DNA from: Malurus cyaneus samueli
Lineage: Eukaryota > Chordata > Aves > Passeriformes > Maluridae
Assembly (NCBI GenBank): GCA_009741485.1
Contig: CM019217.1
Location: 39,709,330-39,773,329, forward strand
Direction of reading: 5' to 3'
Length of the DNA: 64,000 nucleotides
A program made the translations under genes and the position numbers. This document shows positions 50,707-63,138 of the stretch, piece by piece; position 1 is the first letter of the stretch, and each line of letters begins with the position of its first letter. The notes under the pieces were generated by a model, which was not told the DNA's origin, made no database searches, and saw only the letters and a list, made by a program, of their open reading frames with translations.

Positions 50707-52455
50707 ATTTTACAGTGAAGATGATTTTATATCTATATCTTTTTTATAATCTTACAAAATGAGTATTTTTTCATGAGGAGAGTGGCTTTCAAGGTATTGA
50801 AAGCATTTCTAGTGTCTTGTGTGTAGGAGGAGTTCTAATGTTCCTGCCTGGATTTTGTCCCAGTAACTTTGCTGTTGATTACCAGATATCTTCACACGAT
50901 TGTGTTCCAGAATTGACCCATCTATGCCTGTCCCTATGGCATGTGAGCATCCCTGCTTAGGGACAGTGATGGGAAGTACAGCATAGTGGGAAACCTCAGC
51001 TCATTACTTGCTGTCCTTTACTGGCTTGGATGAACTCTTTATACTTTGGGGTGAGGTAGAGTTTCATCTTAGTCACAGTTGAGAGCACTTTTGCAAAGGC
51101 AAACTGCATTATATCAAGTTGACTTTGTTTCATTGATAGCAGCGTGGCTGTGCTATGTGGGCAAAGAATGGTAGTCCAAAACCTCAGACTTCAGTAGAGT
51201 AAAATGTGTAAGTCTGGAAGGTCACGAAGGGTATGACACACTGGGAATGTTTCTACAGTTGTCCACCAGCAACTGGTCTATTTGTACCTCTAAATTTGTC
51301 TACACTTGCCCACCAGGTCTATTTGTACCTCTAAATTAACTTTCGGGTAGACAAAATTAAGTGTCAAACGTGATTTCTGCAAAAATGTTATGTTTAATTT
51401 GACTGTATTAAAATAGTGGGCAATGTGGGGTGCAAAGTACTTTAGGATACTGAAAAGTTTAATTACTTCTAATCTGTTAAGCAGGTGAGTTGCACAATCT
51501 GAAAACCAGAGGCTTGTTTCATTTGCAATTTGGAACAACATTCTTTCTTGCCTGTTCATTGCAAAATTCAGTTCTTTAAATAAGGTAGTAGTCAGTGACT
51601 GATTTCCTGTAAGGCTATTTTTCTTAAAGGAGCAGTTTCTCTATTTTTTACATCTTTAGAGGTATTACAATTAACTGCTCCCTTGTATTGCATTTTATTT
51701 TTTTTACTACATATTGTGTTACACAGCTCTAGAGGGGGCATGCTACAGAAGGGAAATGGCACCGTGGTTCTGCAGGAACTCGTGGAAACATAATCGTTGT
51801 GGCATTGTGTGGTTAGGTCTGGCAGTGACGAAAGGAGGGGGCAGCTTGAGAGCACATCACAGTTGTTTTGGTTATGCTGGGTCATTGAGTGAAAATGTCT
51901 TTGAGGTCAGTAGTTTACTAATCCCAGTTTTCCAGTTTCTGCCTGATAGCTTTCTAAAGTAGAGAAGACATTCCAAACAAAAGCACAGTGAGGGAAAGCC
52001 AGGCCATCTTTGGAGCCATAGGAGCAGCTTCCTTGGCCTCCATGGAGCGTAGTTTACGTTGTGATGACTTGATGACTGTGAGTCTCAGAGGAGATAGCTT
52101 TCTCTCTCCCTTCCCCAAGGCTGTCTTCTCTATCTCTCTTTTCCTTCTTTTCCAGACGGAAAATAAGTACCAATGATGTTAAGGAATAAAGGGACTTCTT
52201 TAGCATGGAGGAAGAGTTCAAAGCGGAAGCCAATTATTAATACATTGCTTCAGAAGTGAAAATGGTGTAGCATGAGCAAAGTTAAATACATGCCTAACCT
52301 AAGGAACAAAATTTTGGCATGAGATAGTCTCTATTTTATTACTGCATTATCATAAGATTTCTAGCCAGTGGAGAAGGGAACTTTTGGAGCTATCTCTGCC
52401 GGGGAGGGGGGGTGTGCATGCGTTACACACTGTCTAAAGCTTCTTCATTATAGGA
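50707..52455 (+). other. Probable intron sequence
   Basis: No exon stands out. Holds the small duplication at 51263-51337. A very strong pyrimidine-rich acceptor occurs at 52154/52155 (about 35 bases of C and T ahead of CAG), but stops close all frames soon after and no matching donor follows. Confidence 0.4.
51263..51337. repeat. Short imperfect tandem duplication
   Basis: The 22-base block beginning 'ggtctatttgtacctctaaa' at 51275 recurs exactly from 51316. The preceding 'ccaccag' is duplicated too, with a six-base difference in spacing, so the unit is about 41-47 bases. Confidence 0.85.
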
Positions 52456-52457
52456 AG

Positions 52458-52752
52458 CAGAGGGAGGGTCAGACATTGATCTCTGCTCTTTGGTGACCAG
52501 TGGCAGGACCTGGCATACAGCTATGTTGGGAGAGCTTTAGGTTGGATATTACGAGGAGATTTTTTCACCCAGAGGATGTTTGGACACTGAAGTAGGCTTC
52601 CTGGGAAAGCAGTCACAGCACCAAGTCTGCCAGTGTTTGAACAATCCTCTCAGGCACATGGTGTGACTCTTGGGGTGTCCTGTGCAGGGCAGTTGGACTT
52701 GATGATCCCTGTGGGTCTCTTCCAACTCAGGGTATTCTATGGTGCTATGTGG
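52458..52752 (+). repeat. CR1 LINE 3' portion, well preserved
   Basis: A very clear forward CR1 tail: 'ctgctctttggtgaccagtg', 'ttaggttggatattacgagg', 'ttcacccagagga', 'cctgggaaagcagtcacagc', 'ctcaggcacatggtgtgact', 'cttggggtgtcctgtgcagg', 'ttggacttgatgatccctgt', 'cttccaactcagggtattct'. It is the best-preserved copy in the window and probably the youngest. It is 5'-truncated. Confidence 0.95.
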
Positions 52753-54132
52753 GCAAAGTTTTGTTCAGTGTAAGACATTGTAAGACTTAATCCGTGTGAT
52801 GAAAGGAGGCTGGGAGAGTAGCATGAAGTGCTACACCATGTCATTAATCATGGTGTGTTGCTGGAAACCATCAGTTGGTGCCCTTTTCTGTAGCAGAAGG
52901 GCATGGGGTGAACTCCAGATCTCTGGAGGGATCTTTGGGGTTGGCTGAGTACAGAGGTGGCCATTGACTGGAGCGAGGAGATAAGGAAAATCCCTTGCTC
53001 AGAAGCAGGCTGCAGAGTGAAGTCCTGCATACTAGCACAGAGTGTGTAACAGGAGAAAATCTAATCATGCTTCCCTGATCTTGGGTCATCACCATAAGAA
53101 AGGGATGATTATGGTTCCCAAGGGAAGACCTTTTACTTCAGCATTTTTAATGTGTGAAACTGGCATCAGGTTGTGTGACCAGTCCTTGCCGTGTCATCTA
53201 TGAGTGCAGGCACATTGCCCTCCTGGCCTGGGGTGGATAATGTGCTCCTTTACCTCATTGCTGCTTTGGGGAGAAGCCTAAAGCATGGCTTCTGAGTGCT
53301 AACTTCAAAAGATGTCTCTATCCCCTCACAGTGGTGTGATCTCTTCTGTTTAAAGTCTGTCTGCCAAGTGCAGCCAAGCACAGGTCAGCTAATATGACTG
53401 AGTGGTTTCTCTGGTGGGTACTAATAATTTCTCTGCCATGTAGAAAATTTTTCTATGTAATGACAATATCAAATTGTCCTTGTCTGTGCTAGCTCTCTGT
53501 GTGGGTAAATGGCCATTAAAGAGACAGCTGATGGATATGAGTTTTTGTGATGACATATGCTTTTCCATAAATTTGATAAACATAACTCTAAGAGATTGAA
53601 AATGTTTTCTGTGACTGCTCCTTGTCTGTGTAGTACTTCCGTAAAAATCAAACAGTGACATCAGTGCCTTAGGTTAGCAGAAGTCCTAACAGATGATATG
53701 AGATATTGGATAGAAGGTGACATACCTGCAAAAAGGCCAAATCAATTCCACCTCCACATGCCTTTCAAATGCTGGCCTTCATAGCTGGTGGGTTGCAGTA
53801 TTCTGTGGGGCTGGGAGGATGGGAGCAACTGTCCATTGCAGCAAAATGCTTCAAAAAGATGAAAGCTGTTTGATAAACTCTTGCTAGAGAGAAGAACTGA
53901 AATAAACTCTGCACTTTTTTATGGATATGCTGAAGTTGGTAAGGTGGGCAACTTAAGGTAGAGCAAAGCCTGAGAAATTTTATGAGGTTCTGTTCTTCTG
54001 CAGCTACACGCAGGGGACGAGGAGACAGGATGTAGATAGCCTCTGAGTGTTTTCTTGGTAAGTTTGTTACATGACCAGTCCCTTGCACTTTGTGAGTAAC
54101 CTTTCTCCTTTTCTTTTGTGTCTCTTGAGCAG
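52753..54132 (+). other. Probable intron sequence
   Basis: No exon or repeat is recognisable. A 107-codon minus-strand frame at 53765-54088 is unsupported. Confidence 0.4.
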
Positions 54133-54205
54133 CATTCGTAGTAATAGTCTGCTGATTCTATTCTGTTCTCTGTGAAAAAACCTTAATGCAAACCCTGTTC
54201 GGTCA
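54133..54205 (+). other. Candidate untranslated exon
   Basis: Both ends carry good splice signals: a long pyrimidine-rich acceptor (TTTTCTTTTGTGTCTCTTGAGCAG) described here by its position 54109-54132, and a donor GGTCA|GTAAGT at 54205/54206 that matches the consensus at +1 to +6. All three frames contain stops, so it could only be a 5' untranslated or alternative exon. Chance pairing of sites is possible. Confidence 0.25.
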
Positions 54206-54784
54206 GTAAGTGTTTGAAAATAGCTGTGTTTTATTTAACTGTGAACAAGAGGACTTCAAATGCACGTGTTTGCTTTGAAAGAGAGTGGAAGGCAATGTTA
54301 CAAAGAAGGAATTTTGGCAAGCAGAAAGAATGCTGAAGAGAAGTGATAGAATGTGTAAGGGGCAGGTTTTATCCCTACTGAAAGGGTGGTTGAGGAATTT
54401 AAAGAGGAAAGAATTTTGTGGAGCGGAAGATAAAGGTAAGATCTTTGGAAATAGTGAAAGATCTAAACAAGCTAAAGGAAAACAAACTGCTAAAATCTGT
54501 GATGGGGTAGGGCAGAAGTGAAAAGGAAGAGAGAAAATATTTCTGATAAGAGAAGATTGATAGAAGTGGGTGAAATTACCACAGTAGAAAAATGGTGGAA
54601 AAAGGAACAGAATTGAGGTATGGAATGAAGGATGATGATCACTGTGTGTGGAACAGGAAAAGAAAACCTTTTCTTAAATATGTGCTATGCTTGAATTTTC
54701 AAAACCTTTTTCTTTCCTTATGCTGGGGGAAAATATCAGGCCAGTTCTGCAGCCTGAGAGAGGTGAGACTGCCACAGGTCCGTG

Positions 54785-55140
54785 TCCCATTTCCAGGCAG
54801 CAGCCAGGCAGAACGCATCCTCCCAGTACACTCAGCCAGGTGAAGGTGCTCCCACAGCTGCTCCTGCAGGTGCTGCACTGCAGACAGATGTTCCCATGGC
54901 CCAGCTCAGGATGACACTTTCAGTCACTTACTCCAGTCTCTCCGGTGGCTGGCAGTCAGAAGTTGGTGCACTCAGACCCCTGTGCACACATGCAGAATGA
55001 GCAGAGCCATTCACCCAGAAAAGAGCTGGAAGGGATTTAATAAGCAGATAGGACAGACTCTGCTGATCAGAGCAGCGCACAAGCCGGCAAGCTAACCAAC
55101 CACTAAAATATTTGCATGCAACTGGCCCTTTTTATCCATT
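54785..55140 (-). mobile_element. Possible LTR-like repeat, reverse orientation
   Basis: A GC-richer block whose minus strand has a TATA-like 'ggataaaaaggg' (about 55127-55138) and, some 90 bases later, a possible polyadenylation signal ATTAAA (about 55034-55039). That spacing resembles the promoter and R region of an LTR. The plus-strand open frames across it (54592-55000) are unsupported. I do not recognise the family, and the boundaries are guesses. Confidence 0.27.
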
Positions 55141-55735
55141 TACTCTTCTGTTACTCATGCTTGCTCTTCCCCAAATCCTGTAAATCCATCTCTGTTCCTG
55201 CCTTTTCCCCTGTAAACATCCCATAAGAAGTCCTGTGCAATTGCCAAATGCCTCTCCTGTACATCCCTTAAATATGTCCCACACCCATAGGTACTCATAT
55301 GATGGGTTTCAGAACTGGGCAGTGTGACTGAAGTCCTCCTTGGGATTGCCCTGGAAAGAGTCTGGATGGGGCCTCCTTTCCTTCAAGACCCTAATTTGTG
55401 TTCCTGTCTGTCATTCTTCAGCTCTGTGGTCCTCTGTCCTTGAAGAAAGAATCCCTTAATGGGCTGATTGCTCTTGAGGTGGGCCAGGAAGATGGGCAAG
55501 GTATAATTTGTGCTTCCCCACTTGGCACTGCCTCTCTGTGCTCTGTTGCTGGGGTGCAAAAGAACTTTTGTCATATAAGTCTTAACCATATAAACCATCT
55601 TCACTTGCTGTGGGAATTTTAAAGAGTAAAATTGTGATGAAGATACTTAATTAAATGATGCGGAGGAATGAAAAATATATAATTTTTACAAGAGCACATG
55701 CTTCTTGCCTCCTTGTTTGGCTTTATACTGTGGAG

Positions 55736-55883
55736 TACTAAATGTAATGTATGACCCAGGAAATCTAGTCAAGTTAGATTTTTATTTAAAACTTGAAAGG
55801 GATTATTCAGCTAAAGGACTAATCAGTAGCAATATGCTACAGGCCATGTTCCAGCACTACTTAAACATGTGTGAGGAATCCAG
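55736..55883 (+). CDS. Candidate coding exon (unrecognised gene, partial)
   Basis: A 148-base block open in one frame between plausible splice sites. The acceptor has a pyrimidine-rich run (CTTCTTGCCTCCTTG) 10-30 bases upstream of GGAG|T, and the donor is CCAG|GTAATG at 55883/55884. Two bases complete a codon at the left and two are left over at the right. The peptide (about 49 residues) contains KLDFYLKLERDY and NMLQAMFQHYLNMCEES. It is rich in Leu, Met, Glu and Lys and looks like two amphipathic helices, perhaps an alpha-helical repeat, but I know no matching family. An in-frame ATG at 55747 could be the start codon if this is the first coding exon. The main alternative is a chance open frame. 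Confidence 0.42.
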
Positions 55884-58800
55884 GTAATGGTAATTGTTAC
55901 AAAACAAAAACTGAGGGAGTGCTTTGGATTGCCTATGGTGATGTTGTACCTAATGGAATAGAACTCATTTTTTCTCTCAGAATTGCCACCAGCGTATTTG
56001 TATATGTCTTTCAGAACTTAGACTACTTCTAAAGACTGTAACCATTATAATTACTTCTCTTTAAACTGCAGTTAAACATATGTGTGTTCTGAAAAGCTGT
56101 CATTAAGATACACTTGAATTCATGAAAGAATGATTATATTCATCATTGCTACTGGGTTTTTCAGTGCCTTAGGACTGAAGACAAGATTCTGCAGAGAAAC
56201 TGTTAAGCTGAGTTAGATTAGACCCTGCAAAGGGGATTGGGGACAGAAGCACGAAGTTCATGAGAGGTGTTTCCGAAAGTGGGAATGGGAAACACTGAAA
56301 GTCTAGGTTTGTCTAAAAACTTCACTGAGTGTTCATGTTTTACACGAAGTGATTCCAGTTACCTACAGGAAAAGGAATAGAAGTATGGAAGTGGAAATTA
56401 AGGTGGAATTTGAATACAGATTGGCTGTGAAGTGGTGGCTAGCTAATTAAGCATTAACAGGGCAGTGTATTTTTTATAAAGGGGGAAAAATTAATCCAAG
56501 GAACTGCAGGATTATGGTTTTGACGTCAGTGTTAATCAAGTTCTTAAACTGCTTTTGTAGGAAGGGATATTTCTGTGCATAGTGGTAAAAGAAAATTAGA
56601 AAAAGGTATTAGGAATTTACCAAGGAGAGTAGTACTATAAGGAACTGTGACAGATCAAAGGCCGCTTTGCTTCAGCTGTGCTTGTATAGCTGTTTTCATA
56701 GGCTAAACTCTAAATAAGATAAATTCTGTTTTTAAGAAACAAAATGCACCGTCAGATTTTTTTTATTTGTATCATGTAATTGTTTAGAAGTTTGACATGT
56801 TTGGCAAGGTGAGTTTTATAGAGAACGTATAATCACAAGGAAAGAATGACCTGAAGTAAGACAATACTGATAGGAGAGCAAATGACCATGTTGGCTGTGT
56901 ATAACTTTACTCTAGAAATTAGAGTTTCTAATCAGTATAATAACCTCCCAGTTGAAGGTGTTTTATATCAAGCCATATCTTACTGTATTAAATAGAGTCT
57001 AAGAGATTTATGAAGAAGGTTCCATAAAGATGAGAGGTACCTGTCAGAGTAAGGAACTAAATTCGTGGAGCAAGGGAACTATTTTCTGTAGTATTTTCCT
57101 AAAATAAAGTTCAGAAAAAGTGAATGCAGCAATATCATAGAAGTATGTTTGACAGTAGATATGTCTCTCTGTCTGTCGTGATATGGAGAAAGGTTTTTCA
57201 AACAGAAACAACCAGTTTCAGCAACTACAAGAAAGTGAAAACAGTTTGGAGATAACAACATTTTCCCTAGAGAGGTGATTTCAACATGTAGACATTTTAA
57301 ATTTTAAAAAAAGCTAGAAAGGAGCTTTCCTGGGTAAAAATTCTGAAATAGATAGTTGAAATGATAGTTGAAGAATGTGATATGGTAAATTATGAATACC
57401 CTTCTTTTACCCTAATCATCTATTTAAAGTCAGCTCTTCTTGATGTATGGCATCGGTCATTGTTACTTATGCCTTTTGCTGGCCTTTAAACTTCCTGTGT
57501 GATGTCTGCCAGTCTTTTGAGTAGAAGTTTTTGGAGGTTTTAGCAAGGTTACAGAGCTGAGCTGGTGGACCGAAGATAATTGTCAAATTCTTTTGGAAAC
57601 TCGCAGACACTGATGCTTCAGTATAGGGGCCTTGAAATAAAATAGATTGATTCTTGTCCAAGGAACGAGTTTCTACCCTTCCTCAGAAGATTTATTTGCT
57701 TGTGGAAAACAGTAGACCTAAAAAACACCTGTTTTTATGCTAGGAAGACTTAAACTTTATTGGCTACAGCCTCTCTAACATTTAATGGCTGGGCCAAGAG
57801 GATTACTCTGAAATCACAAATGTGAATCATTCGGGCTGTGGGGGATGAGGCTGTGAGCAGCTGAACTGACAATGCCTGCTGCCCAGGAGCTCTGGAAGAG
57901 AAAGCTGCTTAGCAGTACAAGGAAGAGGAAGCAAAACAGGGAGGAGAAAATGATAGGGAAGGGAACAAACCTGAAGAGATGACTGCTTGAAACTTGAGGA
58001 GTCAGACTGTACGACAGGGAGGTGATATTCAGGGTCTAGGCTAGAATAGTGGCCTGCTAAAAAATAAAACAAAAAATTGTCTGGTAGGACGTGATTCAGA
58101 TGGGGATACTAACAAGGGGCTAGTTAACAAGAACAAGGCTGCTTGTGTGGTTTGAGATGTGAAGGCAGGCAGGCAGGTGTGCCCACCTGAAGCCAGGTCA
58201 AGGTGCTAGTGTGACAACAGTGTAGACAAAATGTCCCATTGTTTTCAGTTGTTGATCACAGGGCAGTAACACCTCAGCGCTGTTACCTACCTTGGCTATT
58301 ACAGCAGATCCCAGTTTCTGGGCAGGTTTTTTGGTGTATGTCAGTATGTATTAAAGCCACTTTCTCCATACTTTCTGTGTCTCCTCACAGAACCATTGCT
58401 CAAAATTCTGATGTACTGGGGATAAATCAGAGCTGTATGACATTTTTATCTGTAAAGCTCTAACCTCATTTTATAGTGCATGCTGAATACACAATAGGGG
58501 AGAAGTGATTTTTTGTAGTTCAGTAGCTAAATGTTACCCTGGAGATGCAGTTTATATGGCTTATGGCTTCTTTACCCACATAGGTCCTGTTTGATGCTGG
58601 ACCTATTTTTTTTGTTTGTTTGTTTTTTAAAATTATTTATTTCTTCTTACTATTTTTTATTTGCAGTTGTGTCTTTCTCTCTTTTTCTGGGTGCCCAATG
58701 TGAAAATCAGGGTCTAACTTATAGAAGAATTAGTTCATTGCTTCTGAAGCCATAGGAATTTTAGTGCTTGCTTGCTGTAGAGACTGTACCAGCTCTACCT

Positions 58801-59663
58801 GCTAGTGTCTGGAGGTATTTCTGAGCCAGGTATCCTGTCTACATTTAGCGGTGTTCAGTATTACACAGGAAATGACATGACATTATAATGAGTACTTTTT
58901 GGTTTAGCGGGTTCATAAAAGAGAATTCTGCTCTCATTTGTAATAATTTAGCCTCAGACCTAGCTTCCTACTTAAATATTACTGGGGAGTAGTGCAAAGC
59001 TTACTCCAGTTCCCTTTCTGCTTTATTGTGTAGCATTGTGGTCTCTGTAGGACTGCAGTTGTCTGAGTTTTGCTTTCATTCCCTTGAAACAGTGATTGCA
59101 GAGCTGAAATGCTGTCCATGCTTTGATGCTGTATTGGCTGTGCACTTCCATAATGGTGCTTCATGCGTTATGGCGTCCGTAATTCTGTCACAGTTCTTGC
59201 TGCATTACTTTAAATGCACAGAGAGAATGCAGATGCTTTACTGGAAATGGAAAAAATAATGTGTTGGGGTTTTTTTTTCTCCAGATATTACTTTCCATTT
59301 CACCTTTAGTTAAATAAGAATTGAAGCCTATTTTGGATCTCTAAATTACAACTTCATGCCTCACCATCTGTACAATAATTCTGTTGAAGTGTAGAAAACT
59401 TCATTGTTGCAAGGCCAGTGAATAACGCTCTTCTGTCCTGACAAACTGTTTAAGAATTACGACAGGCAGTGTTGCTGTTCAGGCTAGTAATAGGATAGTG
59501 TCTTTATTTCATGAAGGAAGAAATAAAATAACAGATCTCTGTGAACTTTAAAATTCTCAGATGGAAATGTTTCTTTTCTCAGTGTTATAAATAAAAAATA
59601 AATATGTGAATAAAAATGCTTTTCAAAGTATAATTAATATTCTGTATGTTATTTGCATTTTAG
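55884..59663 (+). other. Probable intron
   Basis: About 3.8 kb between two phase-compatible candidate exons. No repeat or RNA gene is recognised inside it. Confidence 0.35.
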
Positions 59664-59744
59664 GATTATTTACATCACTTGCCAAGGTGGGGAATGCCAG
59701 GAAATAAAACGGATGATGGCTTGCAAAATTGACAGAGAAACTAG
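59664..59744 (+). CDS. Candidate coding exon (unrecognised gene, partial)
   Basis: An 81-base block after a good acceptor (GTTATTTGCATTTTAG|G) and before a moderate donor, CTAG|GTACCT at 59744/59745. In the phase handed over by the exon ending at 55883 it is fully open and reads IIYITCQGGECQEIKRMM and CKIDRET, leaving two bases again, so its length is a multiple of three. A second frame is also open for most of its length, which weakens the argument. No family is recognised. Confidence 0.32.
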
Positions 59745-60730
59745 GTACCTTGTGGTAGTGTTTAAGTGGTAGTATTCTAGTGGAGCAACAGGCAACCTAA
59801 CTACATCCCTCAACTTCACAGAAATTCAAATGGAATGACTGTTAACATCTAAACAGCTAAAAGTTGCTCATGGTTAAGACTTTTTATCTTTATTGCTTTG
59901 CAACACAAAGAGATTAATAGTCTTTTGTGATGACACAATATGTTATAGAAATAAATTCATTTATGGTAAGGTGTTGTGGAAAAACATATCCTACACTTTC
60001 TTAAGTTGCTGTTAAAGTAATTTTTTAAGGAAAAAAATGGATATGATTATAGGAAAGAGAGCAAAGGGATAATGTGAGCTTATTTACCTAGGCCATAAGG
60101 TGATGAGATGACACAAAATGTATCTTCCCTAATCAGGCACATTTAACTTAGAATTAATGCTCTTTTTTCCTTTTTATATGAAACCCACCCCACAACTGCA
60201 GTTATTCATGTCTCATGCATCTTTTTTTTTCCCCTTGGTAAAATGATTTCTGCAGCGTGTGTTGCATAAAGTAGCATTAAGCAATACTTATTATAAGCCA
60301 GGAAGCTTAATGAAATATTTACATGAACACTTAACTAACAGACATAACTTTTAAGATTTAACAGACCACCTGCTCAGCAACTGAAATAGAGCAATGCTGT
60401 TTTCAAAACTAGTTAGTTATTCATGGCCAAGGAAGCATCCTGGGTAGAGCTCCCAGAAAGCTGTTTTCTCATCCCATTAATTCTTTTTAGACTTTAAAAA
60501 AAAACAAAACCAACAAACAAACCCTAGAAGGAAATGACAAATCATAATGTTTCCAGAGAAAAATGAAGAATGGAGGTAGGGAGGAGAAGGAAGAGGATCA
60601 GAACCTTGAAGAAATGCAGTTTAGAGCTATATCCAAGAGTGCATTCTGTTAACAAGGTCAAATCTTTCAGATCTCTACCTTATTTTAATAATTGGCTAGC
60701 GTAACACATTGTTCTTCTCCCCATATTCAG

Positions 60731-60781
60731 AGCTGTCTATGCTCTGCCAATAGTCCAGAAGCTATATAATGCTCAGTTGCT
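60731..60781 (+). CDS. Candidate short coding exon (unrecognised gene, partial)
   Basis: A 51-base block with an excellent acceptor (TTGTTCTTCTCCCCATATTCAG ending at 60730) and a reasonable donor GCT|GTAAGC at 60781/60782. In the phase set by the previous candidate it reads AVYALPIVQKLYNAQLL without a stop, and again carries two bases over. A stop (TAA) lies directly beyond the donor, so the frame is closed outside the proposed exon. Exons this short are easily found by chance. Confidence 0.27.
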
Positions 60782-62123
60782 GTAAGCATTACTAAATTTG
60801 TTGGTTCTTTTTCACAAGCCTAATTAGCAAAAACACAGCTAGTGCCGGTTCTGGAGCAGTTTGTGTGTACTTGTCTCTGTAGAAATCCTTTGTGCACTGG
60901 CGAGGCAAATGCTAAGCAGCAGTAAACCTCAGCCATTGCTGTGGTTTCACTATGCTGTGTTTGACTGCTGGAATTTGTTTCCCAGCTGTAGAAATCTAGA
61001 CAGGCATATAAAAATATTTGTGGCTCTATCTGTTCCAGCAAGGACTTTATCTGAGTGAAATAGATGCATCTTTCAAGTATAAAATCAGATAGCAATTAAA
61101 TGCAACGTTTTGCCTTGCAGGGGTGAGGGTTCCTTGTCAGACACAGCTGCTACGCTTCCATTTTTGCATTTTAAATGGTTATCAAGTTTGTTCAGTTTGT
61201 GACAGCAGCATGGCCTATCCTCTGTGTTTGTGTCTAGAATGAGATGAGATACATGGAGTTAGAAGTCACTGCTGTTTCCACAGCTTTCCCACAACACATA
61301 CCTATTTCTTTATAAGTTCTCCTGCTCAGACAGGTAATGCGGAGAAGATGGTAGAGGAGCTTCAAAATCTTAATAGTCATATGAATTGAAAGAATCCAGA
61401 GAATTAAATGTCCAGATGTACACCCTTCACAAATTTACTGTTAAGCAGTAGGTGTGGTATTACAAACAAACCTACAAATTCTTGTCTTACGCTAACCACT
61501 TTGGTTGTGAAGATGAATTTTTTTTTTCCCTGGCAAAATGAAAGTAGTTATTTTCAACTAGACCTGAGAGGGTTAATCTTTCTCATAGGCAAGAAATGTG
61601 AAATATCTTCCTGGTAGATCAGTTTTTCTTTTACACTGAAGCAACTATGAACATGTTTTCCACTTTTTTTTTTTTTTCAATGAGATGAGAGTTATCCCTT
61701 CTGTCCTATGGCTACTGTATTATTACCAATAAGAGAGTAAGAGAAATTACAATAAGAGAAATTGTATGATAGTAGGAACAGCTGGGGTAAAGGTTTCGCA
61801 CTCCACGCAGTGTGCAAGTCTCAGTCAGTGCTATAAGGGGTTACTCTTATAAGTGGACAAATGTGGCGTCCTCACCAGACAAACACCTCAGTTTTGAGTC
61901 TGGAATAAACAGGCTTAAGCACCTCTCTTCTTACAGGACATGATTTGAATGTTTCTATCTTGAATGCCATGATGCTAGAAAGTGAATAATGTGCCACAGC
62001 TCTCATTATTACAGTGTTAGGCAGGATCTGGTTTTGACAGTGTTCAAGTTGAACTAAGTTACTGCTTATTTTTGGCATAATATTCAAACTGTTAGGAATC
62101 AAGCCATTTTCTCTGGCTTTCAG

Positions 62124-62186
62124 TCAACATTTTAGGGTTTGTGTTTTGTCCTGTGACAAATATTATAAACATTGCAGAACTGCCAG
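62124..62186 (+). CDS. Candidate coding exon (unrecognised gene, partial)
   Basis: A strong acceptor (CATTTTCTCTGGCTTTCAG) ends at 62123. The frame that takes one base to complete a codon reads QHFRVCVLSCDKYYKHCRTA to the donor CCAG|GTACTG at 62186/62187. That keeps the same phase as the neighbouring candidates (63 bases). The frame stays open for about another 100 bases, so the true right end could be elsewhere. The peptide is Cys-rich but matches no zinc-binding pattern I can name. Confidence 0.25.
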
Positions 62187-63138
62187 GTACTGCAAGTACT
62201 TGGAAATAACTGCGACCATTTCAAATAGTGAAACATTTAACAATTGTGAGCATTTCTGCCAGAAAATATTGCTTGCGTCCCATTAGGGAATGTTCTGTTA
62301 CAAGAAGAATACCTCAAATAGTTTTATGTTTAGGTTGGAAATTGTTTGACACCAAACCTTGTAAAGAAAGCAGTAACAAATGGTTAATTTAGAGCTTTTT
62401 TGAAAGGCCTAACCAGACTAGAGGTAGTGGTCTAATCCTCTTTCTGCATACTTATGAGAGGATTTTGGAATCAATTTGATGTTCATTGAGACATAGCTAC
62501 TTTTTCCTTCATTCTCTATTTCATCTTACTCCAGCTACTTTGGCTCAAAAGATGACTTCTTCATATTAAGTCATCTTTCCTAATTTAGTTAGCTTATGTA
62601 CTGTAGAGTAGAGAATTATATTTGTTGAAAACTTGAGTTCTCAGTGGAAAGCATTAAGTGTGAAACTTGTGCAGCTGATAAACAGTTGTTGCAATTATGC
62701 CAAAAACCTTTTCTTTAGGGAAAAGGATTCCCTATCTGCATATCTGTATTGGTGTTGTGGAAAGTTCTGGTCACACAGTGTGCTCTCTCTGGCCAAAATT
62801 AAGACAGAGGAGACAAATGTTGTAAAGGCAGGAAGTAAAAGTATTCTTTATGAGGAAAAATGTAAGCTGTTAGGTAATAAAGGTATTATATGTTGGTATT
62901 AAATTGTCCCTTGGAAACCTTCCCATATGGTACAGTTTTGTAATGAAAAACTAAACCCTCTGATTTATGGGATAATGGGGAATGGTCTTGCAGATGGACA
63001 TCTAGAAAACAGAATCTAAACAAACCCAACTCCTGGCCCTGCATAGGAAAACCTCAAGAATCACACCACATGCCTGAGAACATTGTCCAGATGCTTTTGA
63101 TAATCATCAGCTTTTGCCTTCTTTGCTGTGATTTCCAG

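Noticed and set aside
52156..52190. Very strong pyrimidine-rich acceptor
   Set aside because: All frames close shortly after it and no matching donor is found. The tract may simply be a C/T-rich low-complexity stretch.
60831..60869. 39-base exon-like block in the right phase after the candidate at 60731-60781
   Set aside because: The intron between them would be only 49 bases, too short for normal vertebrate splicing.
62633..62902. 89-codon plus-strand frame with some protein-like character
   Set aside because: Splice phase does not fit the neighbouring candidates and the left edge has only a weak acceptor. Kept as a possible alternative exon but not called.
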